From Thiocapsa sp. (GTDB lineage Bacteria > Pseudomonadota > Gammaproteobacteria > Chromatiales > Chromatiaceae): DNA of 64,000 nucleotides. Location of the stretch: assembly GCF_018399035.1 (NCBI RefSeq), contig NZ_CP073760.1:2170001-2234000 (forward strand). The letters are read 5' to 3'. Below the pieces are notes generated by a model. That model was not told the origin of the DNA. It worked only from the letters and a program-made list of their open reading frames with translations, and made no database searches. The position numbers were made by a program, and so were the translations under genes. The number at the start of each line of letters is the position of its first letter. Positions within the stretch are counted from its first letter, which is position 1. This document shows positions 55,441 to 64,000 of the stretch, in pieces.

Positions 55441-55782
55441 TCGGAGTGAGCAATGGGATCTCATAACGGGCACCTTTAGAGCTGAGTTGTGAAGACCGAG
55501 ACGATTACCGCATTCTAATATTGCGGATGTCTATGTTTCAAAACGTTCAGCCGGAAATGGGTGACCAAGAAGCGACCGGCGCGAAGCTTGCTAAACAGGC
55601 GAACGGGTCGCTTGTACGCGGAAAACGGGGCGATCGAGGCGAATGCTGTGCGGCGTGAGGAGCGTGGGAGCAGAAGCCGCTCGACTGCAAACGAACTCCC
55701 GCACCTCGGGGCGTAAGCCCCGGAGGTGCGAGTCTTGACGAGACTGACGAGAGCCGGAGGCCGGCGCGAACGACGTCGCGGA

Positions 55783-56058
55783 CTAGGCCGCTTCGGCCAG
55801 CGTCACCGGGAGCCACGCGGCCAGACGCGCGCGCTCTTGGGTGACGTCGATCGCGAAGAAGTGATTCAACACATCCAGTGCTTCGTCGAGGTCCTCGCAC
55901 GGCCATTCGTTGGTGATGCTGCGGAAGGTCCAATCCTCGACGTGGAAGCAGCAATGCCCGCCCTTGGCTGCACCCTCGGCGTCGTAACGCAGCTTGAACC
56001 CGGTGTAAGTCCTGGGATCCCATTTGTAGCGGATCGCGTTTTCGGTTTGCTCGAACAT
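55783..56058 (-). CDS. Small conserved protein upstream of soeA
   Basis: 91 aa from MFEQTENAIRYKWDPRTYTG. It is compact, with two adjacent cysteines in GGHCCFHVEDWTF and a C-terminal helix. I do not recognise the family. The longer frame to 56199 begins in sequence without protein character. It lies about 320 bases upstream of the soeA start on the same strand; a link to sulfur metabolism is possible but unproven. The AT-rich DNA at 56200-56260 probably holds its promoter. Confidence 0.7.
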   Translation of the reverse strand: MFEQTENAIRYKWDPRTYTGFKLRYDAEGAAKGGHCCFHVEDWTFRSITNEWPCEDLDEALDVLNHFFAIDVTQERARLAAWLPVTLAEAA

Positions 56059-56418
56059 GTTTTTCTCAGTGGAATCTGTTGTTTGGATGCCGATCATCCC
56101 GCCCGGGAGAGTCGGTTGAGCTGCCCGCTCGGCAACGAGAGGAAACATGCCGACAACAGGCCGTTTCCTTTTCGTCACACACTGCATCTCATGCGTCAAG
56201 TTTAGTATTAAAATGCAACAAACGACAACCAGACAACAGCTTTTATTTCGCTAAATCGATCACTGAACGCGAAAAAACATCGCGTCGATCAGCGCTGTCT
56301 TGCAGGACAGAGGGGCGCATCTGTTGTCGAGATGCAACATAGAGACAATCAAACGTCTCGCGATCACGCCCCGTTCGCGCGCCGGTGCCGAAAAACCACG
56401 GAACAGGGCCGGCTCGAT

Positions 56419-57504
56419 TCAACCGCGGGGTCGACGCCAACTCAGCGCAAGCGGATCGTCGGGGTCCACGTGCGACATGAATGGAAGCCTGCGGTCGTTG
56501 TGGGTGACCTGATAGATCAGCCCCATCCAGTTGCCGAGGACACCCTCCCCGCTGTCGTGCCAGGTGTTGTCGAGCCGATCGACGATGTGCTGCTCGGGGA
56601 AGGTCGGCAGATCGCGCCCCTGATCGAGTGCATCGAGGATCCGCTCGCGATGCTCGTCCAGGATGGCGCGTGACTGGACGCCGAAATAGTTCTCGGGGAC
56701 AGGCGGGTACTGGTCGCGCTCTCCGGCGGCGAAACGGTTGACCTCGCGCTTGTACTCCTTGAGCAGCGAGATGATGTCGTACTCGGGGTGACCCTGGAAG
56801 AACACCTGGCGGAAGCCGTCCGGGCTGACCGCGAGATGCACACCGGCCTCCTCGCTCTCGGCGAGGATGTGCAGACCTGCCGCCTCGAATTGGTCGCGAC
56901 CGATCTCGTTGAAACGCGAATGCGGCACGTCGAAGCGCGTATTCACACTGCTCACCAAGGGATGGCTGCGGTCGATGACGCGATGCACATAGACACCCCA
57001 GCGTTTCTCGCCCAGCGGACGGCGCCGCTGCCCGTAGCGAAACTGCAGCACCGCATGGGTCGCCAGGCAGGAGCAGAGGGTCGAGCTGACGTTGTGATAG
57101 GCCCAGTCGACCACCTCGATCAGCGGCCCCCAAAAGGTCTGGCTCGCGAGGTCCGGGCCCGTGACATTGGCCCCGGTGATCACCAAGGCATCCAGGCCCT
57201 CGGCTCGAATCGTCTCGAACGGCTCGTAGTAGCGCTCGACATACTCGCGAATGATGGGGCCGCGGTCGAGCGCGTCGAGCGTGAAGGGGTGGACATAGAA
57301 CTGCGCGATCTGATTGCTCTGACCGATCAGCCGGAAGAACTGTCGCTCGGTCGCCGCAAGCGCGGCATCCGGCATCATGTTCAGCAGGCCGATATGCAGC
57401 TCGCGGATATCCTGCTGAAGCGCGTGATCGGGCTCGAGGATCTTGTGGCCTTCTTCGCGCAGACGCTCGAAGGTAGGCAGGTCATTGTGGGCGACGATCG
57501 GCAT
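56419..57504 (-). CDS. metA: Homoserine O-succinyltransferase
   Basis: It acylates homoserine in methionine synthesis. 361 aa, MetA/MetAS type. The catalytic cysteine is in SSTLCSCLATHAVLQF, the His/Glu pair is around FFQGHPEYD, and GLLNMMPDAALAATERQFFR is the family N-terminus. Acyl specificity (succinyl or acetyl) cannot be read with certainty. It is next to an ATPase gene on the same strand. Confidence 0.94.
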   Translation of the reverse strand: MPIVAHNDLPTFERLREEGHKILEPDHALQQDIRELHIGLLNMMPDAALAATERQFFRLIGQSNQIAQFYVHPFTLDALDRGPIIREYVERYYEPFETIRAEGLDALVITGANVTGPDLASQTFWGPLIEVVDWAYHNVSSTLCSCLATHAVLQFRYGQRRRPLGEKRWGVYVHRVIDRSHPLVSSVNTRFDVPHSRFNEIGRDQFEAAGLHILAESEEAGVHLAVSPDGFRQVFFQGHPEYDIISLLKEYKREVNRFAAGERDQYPPVPENYFGVQSRAILDEHRERILDALDQGRDLPTFPEQHIVDRLDNTWHDSGEGVLGNWMGLIYQVTHNDRRLPFMSHVDPDDPLALSWRRPRG

Positions 57505-57526
57505 GGGGTCGGTCCTGTCGTTCGGG

Positions 57527-58399
57527 TTACTGCATCTCGGGATCGAAGACCGGCGTCTCGGCCTGTCCGATCGCCGATTCGATCAACTGCAGGAAATCCT
57601 GCTCGTCGCGCACCTGCGCGACATCCTCGGACGAGACCGTATAGCCGTAGGGCCGAGCGATCGCCTCGTAGCGCGGCACCCGCGAATGGAACAGGCGCGG
57701 GAAGACCCAGCGCGTAAAATCGTCCGGGTCCACTTGCGCGACATAGTCCAGACCATGGACCGACAAATAGTCCTTCAACGCGGCACGCAGGAAGTCGGGG
57801 CGATAGTAGAGCGGCTTGGGATCGGCCTGTGCGCGCTGGATGAGCTTGATCTCGTCCGCCTCCGGGACCCGGATGTAGAGGATCAAGCTGTGCTTGGCGA
57901 GCAGGTCGATGACTCGCGGCTCGTCGAGCTCGCAGAGGCTCCCGCCGACGTCGTTGATCAGATGCGGATAGCTGTAGATCTCCCGGGCCTTTCGCACGAA
58001 ATCGGGCACGTCCATCATGGCCGCGATCTCCGCCTCGCGATACAGGGCCTGGCGACGGTTGAACTCGCCGAGCGGCAGCCCCCCGCGCTCGGGGTTCCCG
58101 AGCTTGCCGACGAAGCTCAGAACAGGCCCCAAATCCTTGATCTTGATATTGTTGTGTATGGCCACCCAATCGTGGCGCAGGAGATCGCGCAGGAAGGGAT
58201 CGCGCATCGCGTGCGCCTTGATCAGGTCGAGGATGTGCTCGTTGAGATAACGGGTCCCGATCCGGTAGTCGCCGGAGTAGTGGAACCAGTCGTTGCGGCG
58301 CAGCATTTCCGAGAGATAGGTCTTGCCCACTCCCGACATCCCGAGCAGCGTGATGCACTTGTGCTTCCAGCTGCGGAATTCATCGACCTTGAACTTCAT
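57527..58399 (-). CDS. P-loop ATPase adjacent to metA
   Basis: 290 aa. The Walker A motif LGMSGVGKTYLSEML is at about residues 18-32. A DVGGSLCELDEPRVIDLL segment may be the Walker B region. It resembles small nucleotide kinases or ATPases; the substrate is unknown. It ends 22 bases before metA, so they are probably co-transcribed. A dispersed repeat begins 4 bases upstream of its ATG. Confidence 0.85.
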   Translation of the reverse strand: MKFKVDEFRSWKHKCITLLGMSGVGKTYLSEMLRRNDWFHYSGDYRIGTRYLNEHILDLIKAHAMRDPFLRDLLRHDWVAIHNNIKIKDLGPVLSFVGKLGNPERGGLPLGEFNRRQALYREAEIAAMMDVPDFVRKAREIYSYPHLINDVGGSLCELDEPRVIDLLAKHSLILYIRVPEADEIKLIQRAQADPKPLYYRPDFLRAALKDYLSVHGLDYVAQVDPDDFTRWVFPRLFHSRVPRYEAIARPYGYTVSSEDVAQVRDEQDFLQLIESAIGQAETPVFDPEMQ

Positions 58400-58402
58400 G
58401 GA

Positions 58403-58488
58403 TTGAACCGCGTCCTGAGTGAAAACCGACGTTTGGCGGCGAACGGCCGTTCGGGGATACCGAGAGACTCGTGCCTGACGCGGTTCGA
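58403..58488. repeat. TTAAACCGCG-family repeat (B-type, diverged)
   Basis: Bounded by TTGAACCGCGTCC and GACGCGGTTCGAA, 86 bp. It lies directly upstream of the ATPase start codon and 10 bases from the next copy. Confidence 0.7.
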
Positions 58489-58498
58489 ATCGGCGATG

Positions 58499-58585
58499 TT
58501 AAACCGCGCCCGGCGCGGTATGCGATGTTTTTGGATGGGATCGGCCCCGGCAGATGTGACGAGCGTTGGAGTCGGCGCGGTTTAA
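58499..58585. repeat. TTAAACCGCG-family repeat, A-type
   Basis: An 87-bp inverted near-copy of 50422-50508 (about six differences), bounded by TTAAACCGCGCCC and GGCGCGGTTTAA. Confidence 0.9.
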
Positions 58586-58606
58586 GATATTAAAGAATAT
58601 TAAATT

Positions 58607-58692
58607 TTAAACCGCGTCTCACCGAGATCGAGGACATCTCCAAAGCCATATGCAAAATGAAAATGACGCATGTCGCTCTGGACGCGGTTTGG
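58607..58692. repeat. TTAAACCGCG-family repeat, B-type
   Basis: Bounded by TTAAACCGCGTCTC and GACGCGGTTTGG. It follows the A-type copy after a linker of about 21 bases, GATATTAAAGAATATTAAAT, close to the linker at 50400-50421 read inverted. Confidence 0.8.
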
Positions 58693-58832
58693 TTCAGGAT
58701 GGGGACGGCGACAAACGCGCCGTTCGGGGTTCGGGGTCAGGGGTCAGGGGTCAGGGTTGGTTGGGCCGAGCGGGACCGAGGCAACACCGGCGGTCGGTCC
58801 GGCTGCGCGCGCAGGGCCTCGCTCACGCTGGA

Positions 58833-60749
58833 TCAGCGCCGCGCCTCGAGCGACTCCCAGCGCGCGTAGGCGGTCTCGAGCTCGGACTCCAACGCCTCCA
58901 GACGCCCCTTGACCGCGGCCACCTCCTCTCGGGCGGCCTGATAGAAGGCCGGATCGGCGAGGCGGTCGTGCAGCTCGGCTTGCGCGCCCTCCAGTGCCTC
59001 GATTCGGGCCGGCAGCTCGGCGAGCTCGCGCGTCTCTTTGAAGCTCAGCTTCTCGCCCTTGGGCGCGGCCTTGGGCTGAGTCGGCCCGCCCGTGGGAGCC
59101 GACGCCGATGTCGCGGAGTCCGCAGGTTTCGTCTTGAACTCGCCCGAACGCCGCGGATCGCGTTGACGCACCCAGTCCTCGTATCCGCCGACATATTCGC
59201 GGACCCGTCCGTCGCCCTCGAAGACCAGGGTGCTGGTGGCGACGTTGTCGAGCAGTGCCCGGTCGTGGGAGACCAGCAAGAGGGTGCCCTGGAACTCGAC
59301 GAGCAGGTCCTCGAGCAGCTCCAGCGTCTCGGTATCCAGATCGTTGGTCGGCTCGTCGAGCACCAGCAGATTGGCGGGGCGGGTGAAGAGTTTGGCCAGC
59401 AGCAGGCGATTGCGCTCCCCTCCCGACAGCGCCTTGACCGGCTGGCGCGCACGCTCCGGGGTAAAGAGAAAGTCCTTCAGGTAGGAGAGGACATGCCGAC
59501 TCTGGCCGTCGACCTCGATCTTGTCGCTCCCGCCCGCAACGTTGTCCTGGACGCTTTTGTCCAGCTCGAGCTGGGCGCGCAGTTGATCGAAATAGGCCAC
59601 CTGCAGGTTCGTGCCGCGGCGAATCGTCCCGACTTGAGGCTCCAGGCCACCGAGCAACAGCTTCAGCAGCGTGCTCTTGCCGGCGCCGTTCGGGCCAATG
59701 ATGCCGATCTTGTCGCCGCGCAGGATCAGGGTGCTGAAGTCGCGAATCACCGGGGTGTCGCCCCAAGCGAAGCTGATCTCCTCGGCCTCCACCACCAGCT
59801 TGCCGGAACGATCCGCCTCGCTCAGGCGCAGACGCGCCGTGCCCTGCAGCTCGCGCCGCTCGAGCCGTTCGCGCCGCATGGATTCGAGCGCGCGCACGCG
59901 GCCTTCGTTGCGGGTGCGCCGTGCCTTGATACCTTGGCGGATCCAGACCTCCTCCTCGGCGAGCTTGCGGTCGAAATGCGCCGCGGCTTGGGCCTCGGCA
60001 TGCAAACGCTCCTCGCGGCGACGCAGATAGTTGGCGTAGTCGCCGGGCCAGTCGGTGATCCGCCCGCGATCGAGCTCCAGGATTCGGGTCGCGACCCGTT
60101 GCAGGAAACGCCGATCATGGGTGACGAAGAGCAGGGAGCCTGGAAAGTCGATCAAGAAGTCTTCGAGCCAATCGATGGCATCGATGTCCAGATGGTTGGT
60201 CGGCTCGTCGAGCAGCAGCAGATCGGGCTCGGTCACCAGGGCACGGGCAAGTAAGACGCGACGTTGCAGACCGCCCGAGAGCGCCGCGAAACGGGCCTCG
60301 GCGTCGAGCCCGAGCCGCGAGATGACGCGCTCGGTGCGTTGCTCGATTGCCCAGCCGCCGCCGTCCTCGAGTTGCTGCTGTACCCGTGCCAGACGGGTCA
60401 GGTCCTCCTCGCTCGGGTCGGCCCCCAAGCCGTGGGAGAGCTTGAAGTAGTCGCTCAGAAGCACCCCGAGATCGCCCAGGCCGGCCGAGACGACCTCGAA
60501 GACGCTCCCCTCCTCCCCGCGCGGGATCTCCTGCGTCAGGCGCGCCACCTTCAGCCCGGCGGCCGCGCGGATCTGACCCGAGTCGGCCTGGATCTCCCCG
60601 TCGATGATCCGCAGCAAGGTCGATTTGCCGGCGCCGTTGCGGCCGATCAAACAGATCCGCTCCCCTCGCTCGATGCTGAAGGAGACGTCCTCCAAGAGCG
60701 GCGGCAGGCCATAGGAGAGGGCGACGGAGTCGAGGCTGAGCAAGGTCAT
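58833..60749 (-). CDS. uup: ABC-F family ATPase Uup
   Basis: A ribosome-associated ABC-F ATPase. The start MTLLSLDSVALSYGLPPLLE gives 638 aa. It has two nucleotide-binding domains. The Walker A motifs are GRNGAGKSTLL and GPNGAGKSTLL; the signature motifs are LSGGLQRR and LSGGERNR. The inter-domain linker contains REERLHAEAQAA. The C-terminal region (about residues 545-638) is charged and coiled-coil, typical of Uup. It is divergent from the Crp/Fnr gene. Confidence 0.94.
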   Translation of the reverse strand: MTLLSLDSVALSYGLPPLLEDVSFSIERGERICLIGRNGAGKSTLLRIIDGEIQADSGQIRAAAGLKVARLTQEIPRGEEGSVFEVVSAGLGDLGVLLSDYFKLSHGLGADPSEEDLTRLARVQQQLEDGGGWAIEQRTERVISRLGLDAEARFAALSGGLQRRVLLARALVTEPDLLLLDEPTNHLDIDAIDWLEDFLIDFPGSLLFVTHDRRFLQRVATRILELDRGRITDWPGDYANYLRRREERLHAEAQAAAHFDRKLAEEEVWIRQGIKARRTRNEGRVRALESMRRERLERRELQGTARLRLSEADRSGKLVVEAEEISFAWGDTPVIRDFSTLILRGDKIGIIGPNGAGKSTLLKLLLGGLEPQVGTIRRGTNLQVAYFDQLRAQLELDKSVQDNVAGGSDKIEVDGQSRHVLSYLKDFLFTPERARQPVKALSGGERNRLLLAKLFTRPANLLVLDEPTNDLDTETLELLEDLLVEFQGTLLLVSHDRALLDNVATSTLVFEGDGRVREYVGGYEDWVRQRDPRRSGEFKTKPADSATSASAPTGGPTQPKAAPKGEKLSFKETRELAELPARIEALEGAQAELHDRLADPAFYQAAREEVAAVKGRLEALESELETAYARWESLEARR

Positions 60750-60937
60750 CGGGATACCTGGTCGAGGGGACGTGTGAGTCACGGCGCGCGGCGCACGAGC
60801 GAACACCGGTGGCTCACGTTAGAGAGGGCGACGACAATGCGCAACCCCGCGCGCGAAATGATCTCGTCCGTACGATGGGCTACACTGGGCCATCAGGTGC
60901 TTCATGCGCACCGAACGACGAGATTCAGACGAGACAA

Positions 60938-61648
60938 ATGGTCAAAAGTGTCACGCTGCGGGAAGCCTGGTCCGGCGAGGCGGACTGCCTCAACTGCTCG
61001 CTTCGCACCTCGGTCCTCTTCGCGGGATTGGCCGAATCGGATTTCGAGCAGATCCACGACCCGATCGACCAATACACCTTGAAACCCGGCACCAGTCTCT
61101 ATCGTACGGGCGACGCAGCGGACCATATGTTCACCGTGCGCGCCGGGGTGTTGAAGCTGGTGCAGTATCTGCCGGACGGCAGCCAGCGCATCGTACGGGT
61201 CGCGCGCACGACCGATGTGCTCGGTCTGGAGGCGATGCTCGAAGGCGGCACCTACCAACACGAGGCCATCGCCCTTCAGCCGACCGAGGTCTGCCGCTTC
61301 CCCGCCCGATTGGTCCGCGACCTGGGCGGAAACAATCCGGATCTGCATCGCGAGCTGATCTCGCGCTGGCAACGTGCCTTGAACGAGGCCGACGCCTGGC
61401 TGACCGAGCTCTCCACCGGGTCCGCCCGCCAGCGCATCGCCCGGCTCTTGTTGCGCCTGGTCCGCGATCGCGAGAGCAGTGCTTGCCAATTGTTCAGCCG
61501 CGAGGACATGGGCGCCATGCTCGGCATCACCACCGAGACCGCAAGCCGCACCATCGCCGAGTTCAAGCGCCAGAGCCTTCTGGTCGAGACCAGCCCCAAC
61601 CGCTTTCTGCTCGACATCCCCAACCTCAAGCGCATCGCGGAGGGTTGA
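60938..61648 (+). CDS. Crp/Fnr-family transcriptional regulator
   Basis: 236 aa from MVKSVTLREAWSGEADCLNC. An N-terminal CXXC (CLNC) is followed by a cyclic-nucleotide-type sensor barrel (GTSLYRTGDAADHMFTVRAG). The C-terminal helix-turn-helix is FSREDMGAMLGITTETASRT. Only two N-terminal cysteines are seen, so a classical four-cysteine FNR cluster is not evident. Regulation of the nearby cydA is possible. Its TGA stop lies in a dispersed repeat. Confidence 0.9.
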   Translation: MVKSVTLREAWSGEADCLNCSLRTSVLFAGLAESDFEQIHDPIDQYTLKPGTSLYRTGDAADHMFTVRAGVLKLVQYLPDGSQRIVRVARTTDVLGLEAMLEGGTYQHEAIALQPTEVCRFPARLVRDLGGNNPDLHRELISRWQRALNEADAWLTELSTGSARQRIARLLLRLVRDRESSACQLFSREDMGAMLGITTETASRTIAEFKRQSLLVETSPNRFLLDIPNLKRIAEG

Positions 61649-61731
61649 AACGCGTCCGGTGCGATATGCCCTGTTCTCGGTGATGATCGGCATCGCGCAC
61701 GCCCACGAACCCCGCGAGAGACGCGTTTCAA
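61644..61731. repeat. TTAAACCGCG-family repeat, A-type (diverged)
   Basis: Bounded by TTGAAACGCGTCC and GACGCGTTTCAA. The interior GCGATATGCCCTGTTCTCGG matches GCGGTATGCGATGTTTTTGG of the other A-type copies. The TGA is the stop of the preceding gene. An 18-base AT-rich linker leads to the B-type copy at 61750. Confidence 0.75.
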
Positions 61732-61749
61732 GAGATTGATTTTTTATCC

Positions 61750-61834
61750 TGAACCGCGTCTCCGCCGACCCTCTCGGCATGATCCGGCGGCATTTCCAGT
61801 GGATCGCCTCGAGACATACCCCGGACGCGGTTCA
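61750..61834. repeat. TTAAACCGCG-family repeat, B-type
   Basis: Bounded by TGAACCGCGTCTCC and GGACGCGGTTCA; paired with the A-type copy at 61644-61731. Confidence 0.75.
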
Positions 61835-61935
61835 GCCGGGTTGATCGATTTCAATGCCCCGAGCACCCCTCACCCCCAATGATGGCGCCTTCGCGGTGCC
61901 GCACCGCCGCTTGACCAAGGCCGGGAGGGCAGATC

Positions 61936-62343
61936 ATGAAACAGACCGTGCTGCAGGAGACCTTTCCGGTCTACGTGCTGGAGATCGACCGCGAGGAGAC
62001 ACCGTTCGACTCGGTCGATGCCGTCTGCGGTTATTTCAGGGCCTGTATCGAGGCACATCCGTCGGCCGTCTTCATCGCCGAGTTCGATCATTTCCGACAT
62101 ACCCGATCGCTTCCGGACGGGCGTATCGACAAAGCCATCCGCGCCGCCAAGAATCTGGTCTTCTGTTTCGGCATCACATTGCCGAACCCGCAGGCACTCG
62201 CGATGCGACCCCGATCGATCGGCATCGCCGAGACCGACGACGGCTTCGTGATCACCTTCATCGAATTGCCGATGCCGGTGGCGAACGCGGCGATGGAGGA
62301 CTGGGCGATGCGTCTGCGCCGATCCGAGGCGGCACCGGCCTAA
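61936..62343 (+). CDS. Small conserved protein (DUF6858-like)
   Basis: 135 aa from MKQTVLQETFPVYVLEIDRE, with GGGAGGGCAG upstream. The core (VFIAEFDHFRHTRSLPDG and KNLVFCFGITLPNPQALAMR) is strongly patterned but I cannot tie it to a function; the DUF6858 name is from memory and tentative. Genes of this type sit next to NifX-like genes, as here. Its TAA lies in a dispersed repeat. Confidence 0.75.
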   Translation: MKQTVLQETFPVYVLEIDREETPFDSVDAVCGYFRACIEAHPSAVFIAEFDHFRHTRSLPDGRIDKAIRAAKNLVFCFGITLPNPQALAMRPRSIGIAETDDGFVITFIELPMPVANAAMEDWAMRLRRSEAAPA

Positions 62344-62405
62344 ACCGCGCCAGCTCCGACAATCGTCGAGTCTGCCGAGGCCGATTCCATCCATTTTGAA
62401 TCGCT
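62341..62405. repeat. Partial TTAAACCGCG-family repeat (A-type)
   Basis: TAAACCGCGCCAGCTCC followed by GCCGAGGCCGATTCCATCC matches the left part of 50422-50508. The right half is missing. It begins at the stop codon of the preceding gene. Confidence 0.65.
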
Positions 62406-62501
62406 CCTACGTCCCGCGGCAGGACATTCCGAGTATACCCACGAGATCCGACATCCATGACCACTCGAAGCGTCTTCGCCGTTCTGAACACGGGGAAATC
62501 C

Positions 62502-62885
62502 ATGCGTATCGCCGTCACCAGCCAGAACTTTCGCACCATCACCGGACACGCCGGCAAGAGCCGTCGCTTCCTCGTCTACGAGGCGGACCCCGACGGCAAC
62601 CCGACCGAGATCGATCGGCTCGATCTGCCGATGGAGTTGTCCCTGCACGAGTATCACGGCGAGGATCATCCGCTGTTCGAGCTCAAGCTGAACGCCATCG
62701 TGACCCAGGGCGCCGGGCAGGGTTTTCTCCAGCGCATGGCACGCCACGGGATCGCGGTGCATACCACCAGCGCGAGCGACCCCATCCATGCGGTCGGCGC
62801 GATTCTCAAAGGTCAACCGTTGCCTGCCGCTGCGCCGCACACCCATGACCATGGCGACAGGCATCCGCAGGGGCACGCGGAATGA
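62502..62885 (+). CDS. NifX/NifB-type cofactor-binding domain protein
   Basis: 127 aa from MRIAVTSQNFRTITGHAGKS, with GGGGAAA before the ATG; an ATG 15 codons upstream (62457) is also open. The domain is that of dinitrogenase iron-molybdenum cofactor-binding proteins. The C-terminal tail HTHDHGDRHPQGHAE is His-rich and could bind metal. It probably carries a metal cluster or acts in cofactor traffic; no nif genes are adjacent. Confidence 0.82.
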   Translation: MRIAVTSQNFRTITGHAGKSRRFLVYEADPDGNPTEIDRLDLPMELSLHEYHGEDHPLFELKLNAIVTQGAGQGFLQRMARHGIAVHTTSASDPIHAVGAILKGQPLPAAAPHTHDHGDRHPQGHAE

Positions 62886-63504
62886 GCACGGCCATAGTGC
62901 GAAGCTGATCCGCCTCGGGCGCACCCGCTGCCTGCGACACAAGGTCATGTCGGTTCGTCGGACCGCCGGTCGTGCGCTCTGGGGCGACTTCCGAAAGCCT
63001 CGAACCTCGTAGATTGTGCTGACGATAGGAGGCACAACTTCCCCGATTGCTGGTTGCGCCTCGCACGGCTCGGGACAAACTCTGGGCGGCTGCAGGTCAT
63101 CAAGGGGCGAATAAATTCGCCCCTACAGGGCGGCCGTTCCTTTCCCGTAAATCACCTCAGACCCATCTGCGCGTCGTGGGGCGACTTCAGTCGCCCCCAT
63201 CGCCCGAAACCACCTCAGTGCATTTGGCTCGGCCGCGTCAGACCGTCCCAGTCCAGCTCGATGGATCGATGGTGATCGGCACGGCAGTCCGAAGACCCTC
63301 CTGAGAAGCGCGCGACGACGCCCCCCGAAGAGCAGGTTGCGATTCGTCATTTCCGATATTGCTCGTGCGGCATAGCCTACGCGCTTTCGACCGGCGGGCC
63401 AGACTGATCCGGGCCGCGGCGCTCTCCACGATCGCCGAAACACCCTGCCCGGCGCCCGAACGCCCTCCCTCCCGTTCCTGGTTTCCAACCTCGGGAATAT
63501 CGCA
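62886..63504. other. Intergenic region with several short repeats upstream of cydA
   Basis: About 620 bases without a supported gene. It carries a GGCGATTTCC-family relic (about 63005-63080, with GATTGTGC..GCACAAC) and two GGGGCGA-type hairpins (63103-63126 and 63179-63198), each followed by a TTTCC..AATCACCTCA-like motif. The cydA promoter should lie at about 63400-63490, but no clear FNR or ArcA site was seen. Confidence 0.5.
63103..63198. repeat. Two GGGGCGA hairpin repeats
   Basis: GGGGCGAATAAATTCGCCCC (about 63103-63122) and GGGGCGACTTCAGTCGCCCC (about 63179-63198) are each perfect stem-loops. They match those at 22516-22551 and 28541-28560. Confidence 0.7.
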
Positions 63505-64000
63505 ATGCTTGACAGCACCATGATCGAGCTCTCGCGGTGGCAGTTCGCCATGACCGCGATGTACCACTTCCTCTTTGTGCCCCTCACACTCGGCCTCGCC
63601 TGGATCCTGGTGATCATGGAGAGCGTCTATGTCATGACCGGACGCGAGATCTACCGGGACATGACCAAGTTCTGGGGCAAGCTCTTCGGCATCAACTTCG
63701 CGTTGGGGGTGACGACCGGGCTGACCATGGAGTTCCAGTTCGGGACCAACTGGTCCTACTACAGCCACTATGTCGGGGACGTCTTCGGCGCACCGCTCGC
63801 CATCGAGGGTCTGATGGCCTTCTTCCTGGAATCGACCTTCATCGGTCTGTTCTTTCTGGGCTGGGAGCGACTCTCCAAACGCCAGCATCTGACCGTTACC
63901 TTCCTGATGGCGCTTGCGTCCAACCTCTCGGCGCTCTGGATCCTGGTGGCCAACGGCTGGATGCAGAACCCGGTCGGTGCCGAGTTCAGCTACGAGACCA
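63505..64000 (+). CDS. cydA: Cytochrome bd ubiquinol oxidase subunit I (window edge)
   Basis: The first 165 codons are in the window. The protein oxidises quinol and reduces O2 with haems b558, b595 and d in the inner membrane. The start [20 protein letters not shown] fits CydA, with the haem-ligand His in [13 protein letters not shown] and the conserved [16 protein letters not shown]. It is a high-affinity oxidase, expected under low oxygen. cydB would follow outside the window. Confidence 0.97.
   Translation, partial: MLDSTMIELSRWQFAMTAMYHFLFVPLTLGLAWILVIMESVYVMTGREIYRDMTKFWGKLFGINFALGVTTGLTMEFQFGTNWSYYSHYVGDVFGAPLAIEGLMAFFLESTFIGLFFLGWERLSKRQHLTVTFLMALASNLSALWILVANGWMQNPVGAEFSYET

Overview
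The window is about 64 kb of high-GC DNA from a gammaproteobacterium. It is most likely a purple sulfur bacterium of the Chromatiaceae, and Thiocapsa-like is a reasonable guess. The grounds are three: the secE-nusG-rplKAJL and tRNA-tuf order is that of Gammaproteobacteria; there is a soeCBA-type cytoplasmic sulfite dehydrogenase cluster as in Allochromatium and relatives; and there is a hydrogenase maturation gene (hypF). No rRNA genes and no CRISPR array were seen.

Layout. 1-5090 is a minus-strand translation and transcription block: tRNA-Tyr, tRNA-Gly, tRNA-Thr, tuf, tRNA-Trp, secE, nusG, rplK, rplA, rplJ and the start of rplL, headed by a clear sigma-70 promoter. 5337-8362 carries UDP-glucose dehydrogenase and a frameshifted FadL-like porin. 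8892-14149 is a minus-strand housekeeping run: pth, rplY, prs, tRNA-Gln, ispE and a TPR protein. It is divergent from hemA-prfA-prmC (14325-17621). 18132-22408 holds a small exported protein, an acyltransferase, an HMA-like protein, a MoeB/ThiF-type E1 enzyme, a membrane protein and ubiA. 23260-27885 is an RND efflux pair with apparent frameshifts.

From about 27980 to 36500 the window is a graveyard of accessory DNA. It contains a YefM-Fic remnant, a decayed group II intron, a tyrosine-recombinase element with 85-bp terminal inverted repeats, two complete toxin-antitoxin modules between long direct repeats, and a FkbM methyltransferase fragment. It also contains the relics of a divergent dndA/dndB DNA-phosphorothioation locus, a broken HicB antitoxin and an Rpn-type nuclease. 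36973-50318 returns to rapA, alr, DoxX, small exported proteins, hypF, a DUF29 protein and corA. 50646-55460 is soeCBA, with a damaged soeA 5' end. 55783-64000 holds a small conserved protein, metA with an adjacent ATPase, the ABC-F protein Uup, a Crp/Fnr regulator, two small proteins (one NifX-like) and the start of cydA.

The most unusual signal is a dispersed family of about 85-bp intergenic elements bounded by TTAAACCGCGYC and its complement. There are about a dozen whole or partial copies here. Several form head-to-tail pairs joined by a short AT-rich linker, and the terminal TTAA/TTGA supplies the stop codon of five different genes. A second repeat (54-bp units of the GGATGGGTAGAGCG type) has expanded in frame inside hypF. 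Three frameshifts fall in or next to C/G-rich short runs, which may mean sequence errors rather than true decay.
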